A stretch of DNA of 64,000 bases from Prauserella muralis (GCF_003202285.1 NZ_MASW01000006.1:248001-312000), one strand, 5' to 3'; shown: positions 41,601 to 50,215, numbered from the stretch's first letter. Notes: a model not told the origin generated them from the letters alone. Program-made: numbers and translations.

Positions 41601-42506
41601 TCAAGCGCTCCGCAGTGGCGTTGAGGCTCCTTCCGTCCACTTCCGCAGGCGTGGGGGCACGCGCTTCTCCAGGCCGTAGGGCTCCAGATGCGCGCTGAAC
41701 ACCTCGTCGAACGCCCGCTGCACGCTGTCGGAGTCCCACACCGCGCGCTCCAGGATGGGCGCCTTGAGGTAGGGCTGGCCCACGATGTGCAGCTGCGGCC
41801 CGTTGCACCGGATGAGCTGGCCGGTGATGCCGTGCGAGCCGTCACCGAGCAGGAACAGCACCACGGGGGCGATGCGTGACGGCGTGCGGTCGGGCGGGCA
41901 GTTGCGCAGCGAGCGCTCCGACTTCCACACCATCCGCGTGTGGGCCAGCGGGCACACGGCGTTGACGCGGATCCCGACGTCCTCCATGTCCAGCGCCCAC
42001 GAGTACGTCAGCGAGGCGACGGCGCCCTTGCTCGCCGCGTACGTCGCGAGCTTGCGCTGGCCGAGCGAGGCACCCGAGGAGATGTTGACGATCGACCCGC
42101 CGCGGCCCTGCGCCATCATGGCCTTCGCCGCGGCCATGCCGGTGTAGATCACGCCGAGCACGTTGGTCTCCACCAGCTCCCGGATCTGGTCCGGCTCCTC
42201 CTGCCAGGGCAGCGCCTCGTAGTTCACCCCGGCGTTGCTGACGAGGCCGTCGATGGCGCCGAACTCGGCGACGCACAGCTCCACCATGGCCTGCGCCTGC
42301 TCCGGGTCGGCGACGCTGTGGCCGCTGGCCACGGCGCGGCCGCCGTGTTCGCGGATGTTGGCCGCCGTCCGCTCGGCGAGGTCGGCGTCGAGGTCGTTCA
42401 CCACGACCGCGGCACCGGCCTGCGCCGCATGCACCGCGAACGCCTCGCCGAGCCCCCTCCCCGCGCCGGTCACCACCACTGCCTTGCCGTTGAGCAGTCT
42501 GTCCAT
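41601..42506 (-). CDS. Short-chain dehydrogenase/reductase
   Basis: A 301-residue SDR. The cofactor motif TGAGRGLG is at 13-20, VNDLDAD at 36-42 (Asp after the second strand suggests NAD preference), SNAG at 90-93, and the catalytic set Ser around SSGAS (143-147) with Tyr156-Lys160 in YAASK. It oxidises or reduces an alcohol/ketone, likely of lipid or acyl-CoA origin given the neighbouring acyl-CoA synthetase. The C-terminal extension (about 50 residues) is longer than in simple SDRs. ATG 42506 puts the glycine motif at the usual distance. Confidence 0.85.
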   Translation of the reverse strand: MDRLLNGKAVVVTGAGRGLGEAFAVHAAQAGAAVVVNDLDADLAERTAANIREHGGRAVASGHSVADPEQAQAMVELCVAEFGAIDGLVSNAGVNYEALPWQEEPDQIRELVETNVLGVIYTGMAAAKAMMAQGRGGSIVNISSGASLGQRKLATYAASKGAVASLTYSWALDMEDVGIRVNAVCPLAHTRMVWKSERSLRNCPPDRTPSRIAPVVLFLLGDGSHGITGQLIRCNGPQLHIVGQPYLKAPILERAVWDSDSVQRAFDEVFSAHLEPYGLEKRVPPRLRKWTEGASTPLRSA

Positions 42507-42885
42507 CACGTCGTCTCCCACCGCCAGCACCGATTCGCGCTCGCCTCCGCCCGCGTTCAGCTGGCCTGAGATCAGTGTTGGTCACGCACGCGGCCCTGGC
42601 CCGGCGAGCGCGCCGAACGGTGGTTTCACTGCGCCGAACGAGTGAGCAGTGATCGGTCCTGGGAAACTGCCCGGCGTGCGGTGAGGGCGCTGCTCGCGGC
42701 GCCGGTGATCGTTCGCGACGCTCCGTGGCCCCCGTACCTTGGACGTCGGACGGATGGCGCAAGAAGCACCGCTGTTCGTCCGATCCGGGCAACGTTCCCT
42801 GTTCGCCTCCGCGTAGCCGAGGGCATACTGAACGTTGTCGACGATGTAGCGTGCGGTAACCGAGCCAACACAGGGTGACAACGAG
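42507..42885. other. Divergent intergenic region
   Basis: About 380 bp between the SDR (leftward) and MFS (rightward) genes. It must hold both promoters. A direct repeat GCGCCGAACG appears at 42610-42619 and 42631-42640, and GTGAGCAGTGATC is nearby. A 78-codon frame (42642-42878) lacks a credible Shine-Dalgarno or family resemblance and is not called. Confidence 0.5.
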
Positions 42886-44106
42886 GTGAGTACGAGGACG
42901 GCGCCGCGGATGGGCACGGCGATCCGCAACCGTGAGTTCCGGGCGCTGTGGCTGGCCGAGGCACAGTCGGTGCTCGGCGATCACCTCACCACGGTGGCGC
43001 TGGCGATCATGGTGTTCGGCCGGACCGGCTCGGCGCTGTGGGCCGCGCTGGTCTACGCGCTGACGTTCCTGCCGGCGCTCGCGGGCGGGCTCGGGCTGGC
43101 GCAGATCGCCGACCGCTACCCGCGCCGCACCGTGCTCGCGACGGCCGCCGTCATCCAGGCCGTGCTCGTCGGCGCGATGGCCATCCCGGGCACCCATCTG
43201 GCGCTGCTGTGCACGCTCGTGGTGCTGGTACGCCTGGTCGGCGCGCCGGTCAACGCCGCGCAGAACGCGCTGACCAGGGAGGTCTTCACCGACGACGACG
43301 TCTACCTGCGCAGCCAGGACCTGCGGGGCATCACCACCAACATCGCGATGCTCGTGGGCCTTGGCGGCGGCGGGCTGCTCGTGACGCTGGTGGGCCCGTC
43401 GTGGGCGCTGGCCGTCGACGCGCTCACGTTCCTCGTCGCCGCGCTCGTCGTACGGCTGTGCGTGCGCCGGCGCCCCGCCGCGGGCGGCCCCGGCGACCGC
43501 TGGTTCGGCGCCGCGCAGTGGGTGTGGTCGCAGCGCAGGCTGCGGGTGCTGCTCGCGTTCTCGTGGCTGGTCGGGCTCGCGGTCATCCCCGAGGGCCTCG
43601 CCGCGCCGCTCGCGCACGAGATCGGAGCGCCGGACCAGGCTGTCGGCTGGCTGCTGGCCGCGGACCCGGTCGGCTTCATCATCGGCACGTTCGTGCTGTC
43701 ACACTACGTGTCCGCCGAGAACCGCAGGCGCGTCATGGGGGTGCTCGCCACCGCGGCGGCGGCCTTCCTCATCGCGTTCGCCGTCGAGCCGAGCCTGCCG
43801 GCCGCGCTCGTGCTGCTGGCGCTCGCCGGGGCGGCGGGTGCCTACATCATCACCGTCGGTGCCACGTTCATCACGTGGGTCCCGAACGAACTCCGGGGCG
43901 GAGCGGGCGGGCTCTACCGGACCGGCCTGCGTGTCGCGCAGGGCATCGGTGTGGCGATCGGCGGCATCGTCGCGGACCTCGTGGGTTCCGCGACCATCGC
44001 GATCGCGCTCGCCGGTGTCGTCGGCGTCCTGCTCACCGTGCCGGTCGCGCTGTCGTGGGCGCGCGTCCACGGTACGCCGAATACGGCCACCACCGGGCTG
44101 GCCTGA
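42886..44106 (+). CDS. MFS transporter (drug-efflux type)
   Basis: A 406-residue, 12-span membrane protein. The segment NREFRALWLAEAQSVLGDHLTTVALAIMVFGRTGSA and IADRYPRRTVLATAA (the DRxxRR loop-2 motif) match MFS exporters of the DHA3 group. The remaining helices follow, with a cytoplasmic loop near residue 200. It would use the proton gradient to export a compound whose identity cannot be told. The next rightward gene is a diguanylate cyclase 545 bp on, so it is probably transcribed alone. Start is GTG 42886. Confidence 0.85.
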   Translation: MSTRTAPRMGTAIRNREFRALWLAEAQSVLGDHLTTVALAIMVFGRTGSALWAALVYALTFLPALAGGLGLAQIADRYPRRTVLATAAVIQAVLVGAMAIPGTHLALLCTLVVLVRLVGAPVNAAQNALTREVFTDDDVYLRSQDLRGITTNIAMLVGLGGGGLLVTLVGPSWALAVDALTFLVAALVVRLCVRRRPAAGGPGDRWFGAAQWVWSQRRLRVLLAFSWLVGLAVIPEGLAAPLAHEIGAPDQAVGWLLAADPVGFIIGTFVLSHYVSAENRRRVMGVLATAAAAFLIAFAVEPSLPAALVLLALAGAAGAYIITVGATFITWVPNELRGGAGGLYRTGLRVAQGIGVAIGGIVADLVGSATIAIALAGVVGVLLTVPVALSWARVHGTPNTATTGLA

Positions 44107-44131
44107 CGAAAGAAGAGAAATGTCGAGTCAA

Positions 44132-44152
44132 TCAGAAGTCGCGGTCCGACAA
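44132..44152 (-). CDS. Mini-gene 1 of MSDRDF array
   Basis: Six codons with start TTG and stop TGA, encoding MSDRDF. GGGGAGG lies eight bases upstream. It is the last unit in the leftward direction, 26 bp from the MFS gene's stop codon, on the opposite strand. Confidence 0.6.
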   Translation of the reverse strand: MSDRDF

Positions 44153-44216
44153 CGTCGGCACCTCCCCGTAACCACAAACAAATATGACCGTCTGTATTCG
44201 TTATGACTACGGGTGC

Positions 44217-44237
44217 TCAGAAATCACGGTCGGCCAC
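44217..44237 (-). CDS. Mini-gene 2 of MSDRDF array
   Basis: Six codons with start GTG and stop TGA, encoding MADRDF. GTGGAGG lies eight bases upstream. The Ser-to-Ala change at position 2 comes from one base difference (TCC to GCC). Confidence 0.6.
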   Translation of the reverse strand: MADRDF

Positions 44238-44290
44238 TGGGGACACCTCCACACGGCACGCGGGGACAGCAGGAGTTGTACTTCGGTTGC

Positions 44291-44311
44291 TCAGAAGTCA
44301 CGGTCCGACAC
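44291..44311 (-). CDS. Mini-gene 3 of MSDRDF array
   Basis: Six codons with start GTG and stop TGA, encoding MSDRDF. GGAGGAGG is close upstream, six bases from the start. This unit has the strongest Shine-Dalgarno sequence of the five. Confidence 0.65.
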   Translation of the reverse strand: MSDRDF

Positions 44312-44360
44312 GGGAAACCTCCTCCACGGCGATCGGCGAATTCGGCGGACAGCGGCCGGC

Positions 44361-44381
44361 TCAGAAATCACGGTCGGACAT
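44361..44381 (-). CDS. Mini-gene 4 of MSDRDF array
   Basis: Six codons with start ATG and stop TGA, encoding MSDRDF. CGGAGG lies five bases upstream. It is the only unit with an ATG start. Confidence 0.65.
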   Translation of the reverse strand: MSDRDF

Positions 44382-44430
44382 GAGCACCTCCGGCGGGGAA
44401 CGGAAACCACCAACACTTGTTTGTTCTAGA

Positions 44431-44451
44431 TCAGAAGTCACAGCCAGACAA
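44431..44451 (-). CDS. Mini-gene 5 of MSDRDF array
   Basis: Six codons with start TTG and stop TGA, encoding MSGCDF, the most divergent unit. CGGAGG lies ten bases upstream. It is the first unit in the leftward direction, nearest the diguanylate cyclase gene. Confidence 0.5.
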   Translation of the reverse strand: MSGCDF

Positions 44452-44651
44452 GAGGAAAACACCTCCGATCGCTTTCAGGCCGACGCGCGGGCGGCCCGGC
44501 ACTGTGCCCGTCACACCGGCCCGGCGTCCTCGCCTACACGACCGATCTGGCGCGGTGAGATGATACCTCCTACGAAGAGCGGACCCTTCTCGCGCGAACT
44601 CCACACGCGTAGCTGATCGACGAAACCGGACACCCTCGGGAGGGTTGGCGA

Positions 44652-46067
44652 GTGCCGCGCACGCCCCACGGTCGGCCACCGCCGGCGCCTCCTGCCGCTG
44701 GCAGGACGCCCGGAGGCGGCACGGGCGGGCCTGCCTCGCCCGGCGGAGGGGTGCCCGCGGAGCCCGGCCCCGACACGGAAGCCGAGCCGGTGACGGCGTC
44801 CCGCTGGCACGCGCGCCATCCCCGCAACTGGGCGCTGTGGCGGCGGCCGAAGCGCTTCGTCGCCTTCCTGCTCGCGATGGAACTCGTCGCGCTCGGCGGC
44901 TTCGGTTTCGCATTCGCGAACTCGCCGGCACCGACGGGCACCGACTGGGTGCGATTCGCCATCCTCGCCGCGGGCGCGACGGTCCATATCCAACTCACCC
45001 GGCGCCAGGAGGAGCGCAGGCGCAACCGGACGAGGACCGTCCTCATCGACCTCATCGCGGTGTGGGTCTTCCCCGCCGTGCTGGTGCTTCCCGCCACGCT
45101 CGTCGTGGCGCTCGTCGTGCTCACCCGCATCCAGCGGTGGTTCACCGCGCGCAGGCCCGCGCACAACTTCGTCTTCTCCGCCATCTCGCACAGTCTCGCC
45201 GCCGCGCTTGCGCACCTGACCTATGTCGCGCTTGGACCGAGCGACTGGCACACCCTGACGGGACTCGGCTCCCTGCGCGAGTTCGCGCTCGTGCTCGTGA
45301 CCGCCGCCGTCTACGAAGGCGTTCAGGTGCTCTACGTCGGCGGCATCCTGACGCTCACCTCCCCGAACCCGACGCCACGCACGGTGCTCGGCAGCAAGGC
45401 CGACAACCTGCTGGAGGCGATTACCACCGGGCTCGGCGCCATGACGGCGGTCCTGCTCGTCACCATGCCGCCCACGGTGGCGATCATGGCCGTCGTGACG
45501 GTGGTGTTCAACCGGCTCGCCGAGCTCGACCAGTTGCAGGACGACGTCGTGACCGACTCCAAGACCGGCCTGCTCAACATGCGCGGCTGGTCCGAATCGG
45601 CCGAGCGCGCGCTGTCCAGGGTGAGCCGTGCCGACGGCACGCTGTCGATGCTCATGATCGATCTCGACCACTTCAAGTGGATCAACGACACGTTCGGCCA
45701 TCCGGCAGGCGACGACGTGCTGATCGCCGTGGCGAAGGCCCTCGGCGAGGTCACCCGTCCCGCCGACATCGTGGGCCGGTTCGGCGGCGAGGAGTTCTTG
45801 GTGCTGCTGCCCGACGCCGACACGGCCGCCGCCGAGGTCGCCGCCGAGCGTGTGCGCAGGACGATCTCCGCGCTGCGCATCGAGACCACCGACAAGCGGG
45901 GCGAGCGCACCGAGATCACCGACCGCACGACCTCGATCGGCGTCGCGGTCTACCCGGTCGACGCGAGCACGCTCGACGGGCTCATGCAGGCCGCCGACGC
46001 CGCCGTGTACGAGGCGAAGGAGAACGGCAGGAACCAGGTGCGCTTCGCCCGGAACGACCGCCACTGA
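44652..46067 (+). CDS. Membrane diguanylate cyclase (GGDEF)
   Basis: A 471-residue protein: a Pro/Gly-rich cytoplasmic N-terminus, about six to seven membrane spans (residues about 70-290) and a C-terminal GGDEF domain. The catalytic loop reads GGEEF (378-382). The inhibitory I-site RxxD is present as RPAD (369-372), so product feedback is expected. It makes cyclic di-GMP from two GTP in response to a membrane signal. GTG 44652 has GGGAGGG seven bases upstream. The array of mini-genes lies directly upstream on the other strand. Confidence 0.9.
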   Translation: MPRTPHGRPPPAPPAAGRTPGGGTGGPASPGGGVPAEPGPDTEAEPVTASRWHARHPRNWALWRRPKRFVAFLLAMELVALGGFGFAFANSPAPTGTDWVRFAILAAGATVHIQLTRRQEERRRNRTRTVLIDLIAVWVFPAVLVLPATLVVALVVLTRIQRWFTARRPAHNFVFSAISHSLAAALAHLTYVALGPSDWHTLTGLGSLREFALVLVTAAVYEGVQVLYVGGILTLTSPNPTPRTVLGSKADNLLEAITTGLGAMTAVLLVTMPPTVAIMAVVTVVFNRLAELDQLQDDVVTDSKTGLLNMRGWSESAERALSRVSRADGTLSMLMIDLDHFKWINDTFGHPAGDDVLIAVAKALGEVTRPADIVGRFGGEEFLVLLPDADTAAAEVAAERVRRTISALRIETTDKRGERTEITDRTTSIGVAVYPVDASTLDGLMQAADAAVYEAKENGRNQVRFARNDRH

Positions 46068-46134
46068 CCACACCCGCGCTCTCCGGGTTCTACCCGGATG
46101 CGACCGGCACGCGCGCCTTGACACCCTGGACACC

Positions 46135-48312
46135 ATGACCGCCACCACCGAGGAGCCCGCCGCGGGGTCCAGACCCGGACGCCGGGTCTTCGGGACCTCG
46201 GCGTGGATCGCTCTCCTGGTACTGGTGGTGACCGCCTTCGGCTTCGTCGCCTCCCGCACGGCCGCCCCGCCGGACCACGGCCCGCCCCGGGGCGACGTCG
46301 CGGCCGCGAAGCAGGCCATCGACGCCCTGCTGGCTCCGGGGCCCTCCCCGGACGCGCTCGCGCTGCTGCCCGCCGACTTCACCCGGGTGACCGGCGTGGT
46401 GGCAGGCGAAACCCCGGCGCCGGATGGCACGGTGCGCGCCGTGCACGTCGGCGGCGGCTGCTCGACGCCGTGGGGCGACGACGACACGCGCTGGGGCTTC
46501 GGGCCCGCCTGCCAGTCGCACGACCTCGGCTACGACCTGCTCCGCTACGCCGACCGGAAGGGCCACCCGCTCGGCCCCGAGGTGCGCGAGGCGCTCGACG
46601 ACCGGCTCTCGGCCGACATGCACGGGATGTGCCGGACCAACCCGATGGACTCGGAGACCACCTGCCGGGCGGTGGCGTCGCTGTACTCGGCGGGACTCGT
46701 CGTCAACTCGTGGCACCAGCGCTGGGGCCCACCCGTCGGCGAGCCGATCGTGCCGATGCTCGCCGGGCTGGCGATGATCGGGTTGCTGGTGTCGTTCCGG
46801 CTGCGGGGCTGGCTGCTCACCCGGCGGCAACGGCCCCGGCCCGCCCGGCGGAACGCCCCGCGGCCCGCGCGCGGGCGTGGCTGGACCCTGCTCGGAATCG
46901 GCAGCATCGGGGTGCTCATGCTCGGCGAGGCCACGGTGGCGCTCGCGCGCTGGGCAGGCGCGGGCGAGCAGTGGCTGTGGCCGTTCACCTGGCTGGCGCA
47001 GCTGTCGTTTCTGTTCTTCTTCGCGGGCGGGCAGGCCAACGCGGCGGGCTGGGCGGCGATCCGGCGCGCGGGCGGCGGCTACCGGGAGTACCTGGCCCAC
47101 CGGACGAGCTGGCTGCTGCGGCTGACGCTGGTGTTCGCGGTGGTGGCGTTCGCGGTGCCGACGGCACTCGAGGTGCTCGGCATCCCCGGCGCCACGACGG
47201 CGACCGTCGTGCGCATCGCCCTGCACCCGCTGTGGCTGCTCGGCGTCTACGTGCTGACGATCGTGGCGACCCCGGCGCTGGTCCGCGTGCACCGCAGGAC
47301 ACCCGTGGCCGGCGTGCTCGGCCTGCTCGCGCTCGTGCTGGTCACCGACCTGGCCGGCCGCATCCTCGATGTCCCGCTGGTCGGCTACCTCTCCGCCCTC
47401 CCGCTGGCATTGCTGGCCCAGCAGCTGGCCTTCGCCGGCCTCGGCCGGTTCGGCGGGCGGCGGTGGCTGCCAGTGGGCGTCGCGGCGCTCGGCGCGGCGG
47501 CGCTCGGCGCGGGTGCGGCGGTGGGTCTCGTTCCGCTGACGCTGCTCGGCGCGCCGGAGGGGCCGCCCGCGCTCGCGGGGCCGACGCTGCCGGTACTGCT
47601 GCTCGGGGTCGTTCAGCTGGCCGTGCTGGCGCTGGTGAGGCAGCCACTGTCGCGGCTGGCCACGGCCGAGCCGGTGCGGAGAGCGGCTGCCTTCGCCTCC
47701 CGTGCTCCGATGACGCTCTACCTCGTGTTCCTCGCGGCCATGCTGCTCGTGGTGGCGGTCGTGTACCTGCCCGGCCTGCTCGCCACGGACGGCGTGTTCC
47801 TGCTGCGCCCCCGCCCGCTGCTGGCGGTGGCCATGCTCGCCGGGCCCGCGGTGCTGGTGTTCTGGTGGTTCGAGCGCCATCTCGGGCACCATCCACCGGC
47901 GCCACCGGCCGTGTCCGGCACGACCGGTGGGTTCGAACGGCTGCTCGCACACGCGGCCACGGCCGCAGGGATCAGCTTCGCCACGGTGGGTGTGTTCGGC
48001 TTCGCGCTGACCACCTTCGGCGGCGCGGCCGATCCCATGCTGCGCGGCGTGCTGCTCGGCCCCATCCAGAGCCTCGTGCACCTGCTGCTGGGCATGGCAC
48101 TGCTGCATGCCGTGCGCACCGGTGCGGCGGGCTCGCCGCGGACGTGGCTGCTCGCGACGCTGGCCTGCGTGCCACCCCTGCTGGCGGCCGCAGGCGGGCC
48201 CGCGGCCGACGCGCTGGGCGTCGTTGTGCACGCGGTCACAGCCGGGCTGGCTCTCGCGGCGGTGTTGGCTACGGTGTGGCTCGCTCGCGCGACCAGCGGC
48301 TACGCCAGGTGA
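46135..48312 (+). CDS. Phospholipase A2 domain fused to multi-span membrane acyltransferase-like domain
   Basis: A 725-residue protein. After one N-terminal membrane span, residues about 60-190 form a prokaryotic phospholipase A2 domain: GGGCSTPWGDDDTRWGFGPACQSHDLGYD with the His129-Asp130 catalytic pair and several further Cys residues that may form disulphides. Residues about 200-725 have ten or more membrane helices. They resemble acyltransferase-3/OafA-like or related membrane proteins but lack an obvious acyltransferase His. The PLA2 part should be outside. A role in lipid remodelling is an inference. ATG 46135 is preceded by only a weak Shine-Dalgarno. Confidence 0.75.
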   Translation: MTATTEEPAAGSRPGRRVFGTSAWIALLVLVVTAFGFVASRTAAPPDHGPPRGDVAAAKQAIDALLAPGPSPDALALLPADFTRVTGVVAGETPAPDGTVRAVHVGGGCSTPWGDDDTRWGFGPACQSHDLGYDLLRYADRKGHPLGPEVREALDDRLSADMHGMCRTNPMDSETTCRAVASLYSAGLVVNSWHQRWGPPVGEPIVPMLAGLAMIGLLVSFRLRGWLLTRRQRPRPARRNAPRPARGRGWTLLGIGSIGVLMLGEATVALARWAGAGEQWLWPFTWLAQLSFLFFFAGGQANAAGWAAIRRAGGGYREYLAHRTSWLLRLTLVFAVVAFAVPTALEVLGIPGATTATVVRIALHPLWLLGVYVLTIVATPALVRVHRRTPVAGVLGLLALVLVTDLAGRILDVPLVGYLSALPLALLAQQLAFAGLGRFGGRRWLPVGVAALGAAALGAGAAVGLVPLTLLGAPEGPPALAGPTLPVLLLGVVQLAVLALVRQPLSRLATAEPVRRAAAFASRAPMTLYLVFLAAMLLVVAVVYLPGLLATDGVFLLRPRPLLAVAMLAGPAVLVFWWFERHLGHHPPAPPAVSGTTGGFERLLAHAATAAGISFATVGVFGFALTTFGGAADPMLRGVLLGPIQSLVHLLLGMALLHAVRTGAAGSPRTWLLATLACVPPLLAAAGGPAADALGVVVHAVTAGLALAAVLATVWLARATSGYAR

Positions 48313-48438
48313 ACGGCGGCGCCCACACCCGGGTGGTACCGACCACAGGGTGCGGTGGTGTGACACGCTACGACAACCCGTACCCGCGCTCACGCGTCCA
48401 CCAAACGACCCGAACTGTCGGCGAAAGGAGCCGTTGGC

Positions 48439-50187
48439 GTGGATTACCCGCCGCGGAACACCCCGCGAGGCCGTGGTCCCGCGAGGCCGTGGCAGGACCC
48501 TGCGGGTGGTGGCCGGCAGGCGCCCCCGCCGGGCGGCAGGCCGGGACCTCCGCCTGCCGGCAGGCCTGCGCCGCCGCGCAAGGCCGGGCCGCGACAGGTG
48601 CCGCCGGGGTCCCGTGCTCCCGGCGCGGGCAGGCCGTCGGGTTCTGCCCCGCCCGGCTCCCGGCCGCCCGCGGGTCGGCCTCGGACCGCGCCGCCGCCTC
48701 CCCCCAAGCGCAGGACGGGGTTGCGCGGCCCGAAGATCGTGCTCGCGGTGGTGTCCGCGCTCGTGATGACCGTCACCGGCTACGGGTGGGCCGCGATGCA
48801 GGGGCTGGTGAACGGGATGACGATGGCCGACGTGATCGGCGATGGGGGCGGCGGAGACCTGCCCGCCGACGGCGCGCGCAACATTCTGCTGGTCGGGATG
48901 GACAGCCGCACCGACGCGCAGGGCAATCCGCTGTCCGAGGAGATGCTGGCCAAGCTGCGCGCCGGTGTCGCCGACGGTGAGCTGAACACCGACACGCTGA
49001 TCTTCGTGCACATCCCCAACGACGGCAGCAAGGCGGTGGCGATCTCGCTGCCGCGCGACTCCTACGTCTCGATCCCCGGGTTCGGCGAGCACAAGATCAA
49101 CTCTGCCTACGCGCGCGCCAAGTTCGCCGCCCGCGCGAAGCTCCAGGAGGAGGGGGTCACCGACCCGAGGGAACTGGAGGTGCGCAGCAACCAGGAGGGC
49201 GCCAAGACGCTCATCGCCACGGTCGAGGACCTCACGGGCTTCACGATCGACAACTACGCCTCGATCAACCTGCTCGGCTTCTACGACATCACCAAGGCCA
49301 TCGGCGGCGTCGACGTGTGCCTGAAGGAGCCCGTGAGCGACCCGTACTCGGGCGCGAACTTCGAGGCGGGACCGCAGACGATCTCCGGGTTCAAGGCGCT
49401 CGCGTTCGTCCGGCAGCGACACGGCCTGCTGCGCGGCGACCTCGACCGCGTGGTGCGCCAGCAGGTGTTCATGGCCGGCCTCGCCCGCAAGGTGCTCTCG
49501 GCGGGCACGCTCGCCGACCCGGCGAAGCTCAACGACCTGATGGACGCCATCAAGAAGTCCGTCGTCGTCAACCAGGGCTGGGACGTGCTCGGCTTCGCCC
49601 AGCAGCTGCGCGGGCTCACCGGGGGGCAGATCCAGTTCCGCACGATCCCGGTGGTCGACACCGAGTACGAGACGCCCGAGGACGGCCAGGCGGTCCAGGT
49701 CGATCCGGACGAGGTGCGGGAGTTCATCCAGGGGCTCGGCGGCAAGCCGAAGGACGCCAAGCCGCAGGCCCCCGCGCCCCCGGCGAGCGAGATCACGGTG
49801 GACGTGCTCAACGGGTCGAACATCACCGGCCTCGCCGGGTCGGTGTCGGAGTCCCTCGTCGGCAAGGGCTACGTGCAGGGCGAGGTCGGCAACGCCTCGC
49901 CGCGCTCCACGACGGAGGTCCAGGTGCCCGAGGGCCAGCGCGCGGCAGGCGAGAAGGTGGCAGGTGACCTGGGCGGCGAGGTCGAGGTCGAGGAGTCGCC
50001 GGACGTGCCTGCCGGGCACGTGCAGGTGCTGCTGGGCCCGGACTACTCCGCCGACCAGGTGGCTTCCGGCGGCGCCGCCGAGCCCGCCATGCAGCCGCGG
50101 ACCGTGCCGGTCGCCAAGCAGCAGCAGCCGTCCGGCGAGCCGGAGGACCCTGCCATCACTGCCAACGGGGTCACCTGCGTCAACTAG
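48439..50187 (+). CDS. LytR-CpsA-Psr family cell-wall protein with LytR_C domain
   Basis: A 582-residue protein: a long Pro/Gly/Arg-rich cytoplasmic N-terminus (about 95 residues), one membrane helix (KIVLAVVSALVMTVTGYGWA), then an LCP domain with ILLVGMDSRTD, ELNTDTLIFVHI, ISLPRDSYVSIPG and the Arg-rich FVRQRHGLLRGDLDRVVRQQ. A C-terminal LytR_C domain follows (ITVDVLNGSNITGLAGSVSESLVGKG), then a disordered tail. LCP proteins transfer glycopolymers such as arabinogalactan or teichoic acid to peptidoglycan outside the cell. GTG 48439 follows AAAGGAG. Confidence 0.9.
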   Translation: MDYPPRNTPRGRGPARPWQDPAGGGRQAPPPGGRPGPPPAGRPAPPRKAGPRQVPPGSRAPGAGRPSGSAPPGSRPPAGRPRTAPPPPPKRRTGLRGPKIVLAVVSALVMTVTGYGWAAMQGLVNGMTMADVIGDGGGGDLPADGARNILLVGMDSRTDAQGNPLSEEMLAKLRAGVADGELNTDTLIFVHIPNDGSKAVAISLPRDSYVSIPGFGEHKINSAYARAKFAARAKLQEEGVTDPRELEVRSNQEGAKTLIATVEDLTGFTIDNYASINLLGFYDITKAIGGVDVCLKEPVSDPYSGANFEAGPQTISGFKALAFVRQRHGLLRGDLDRVVRQQVFMAGLARKVLSAGTLADPAKLNDLMDAIKKSVVVNQGWDVLGFAQQLRGLTGGQIQFRTIPVVDTEYETPEDGQAVQVDPDEVREFIQGLGGKPKDAKPQAPAPPASEITVDVLNGSNITGLAGSVSESLVGKGYVQGEVGNASPRSTTEVQVPEGQRAAGEKVAGDLGGEVEVEESPDVPAGHVQVLLGPDYSADQVASGGAAEPAMQPRTVPVAKQQQPSGEPEDPAITANGVTCVN

Positions 50188-50194
50188 CGCGGGT

Positions 50195-50214
50195 GAGCCC
50201 TTTCGGGGGCTTTT
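50195..50214 (+). terminator. Rho-independent terminator after LCP gene
   Basis: AGCCC pairs with GGGCT across TTTCGGG and is followed by TTTT. It ends the LCP transcript right after the stop codon. Confidence 0.7.
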
Positions 50215-50215
50215 G

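Larger units (their letters stand above)
44132..44465 (-). repeat. Tandem array of five mini-genes, MSDRDF type
   Basis: Five units lie on the minus strand at 44132, 44217, 44291, 44361 and 44431 (stop-codon positions), spaced 85, 74, 70 and 70 bp. Each has a GGAGG word 5-10 bases before a start codon and a stop after six codons. The peptides are MSDRDF, MADRDF, MSDRDF, MSDRDF and MSGCDF. Third codon positions differ (Ser TCG/TCC/TCT, Arg CGC/CGT, Asp GAC/GAT), while the sequence between units is not conserved. This argues that the peptides, not just the DNA, are kept. Confidence 0.8.

Noticed and set aside
42642-42878. A 78-codon frame in the divergent gap before the MFS gene
   Set aside because: No Shine-Dalgarno at the start, no recognisable domain, and the region must contain promoters.
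44132-44465. CRISPR array
   Set aside because: Repeats are about 20 bp with imperfect matches, spacing varies from 70 to 85 bp, and no cas genes are near. The repeated part is better explained as mini-genes with Shine-Dalgarno sequences.
44132-44465. Microcin C-type peptide gene with modifying enzymes
   Set aside because: The hexapeptides resemble mccA-like mini-genes in size, but no adenylating (MccB-like) enzyme or dedicated export gene is adjacent, and five copies is not the known layout.
46090-50019. A 1,309-codon minus-strand frame
   Set aside because: It is the high-GC reverse shadow of the PLA2-membrane and LCP genes, with low-complexity Arg/Gly/His composition and no family resemblance.
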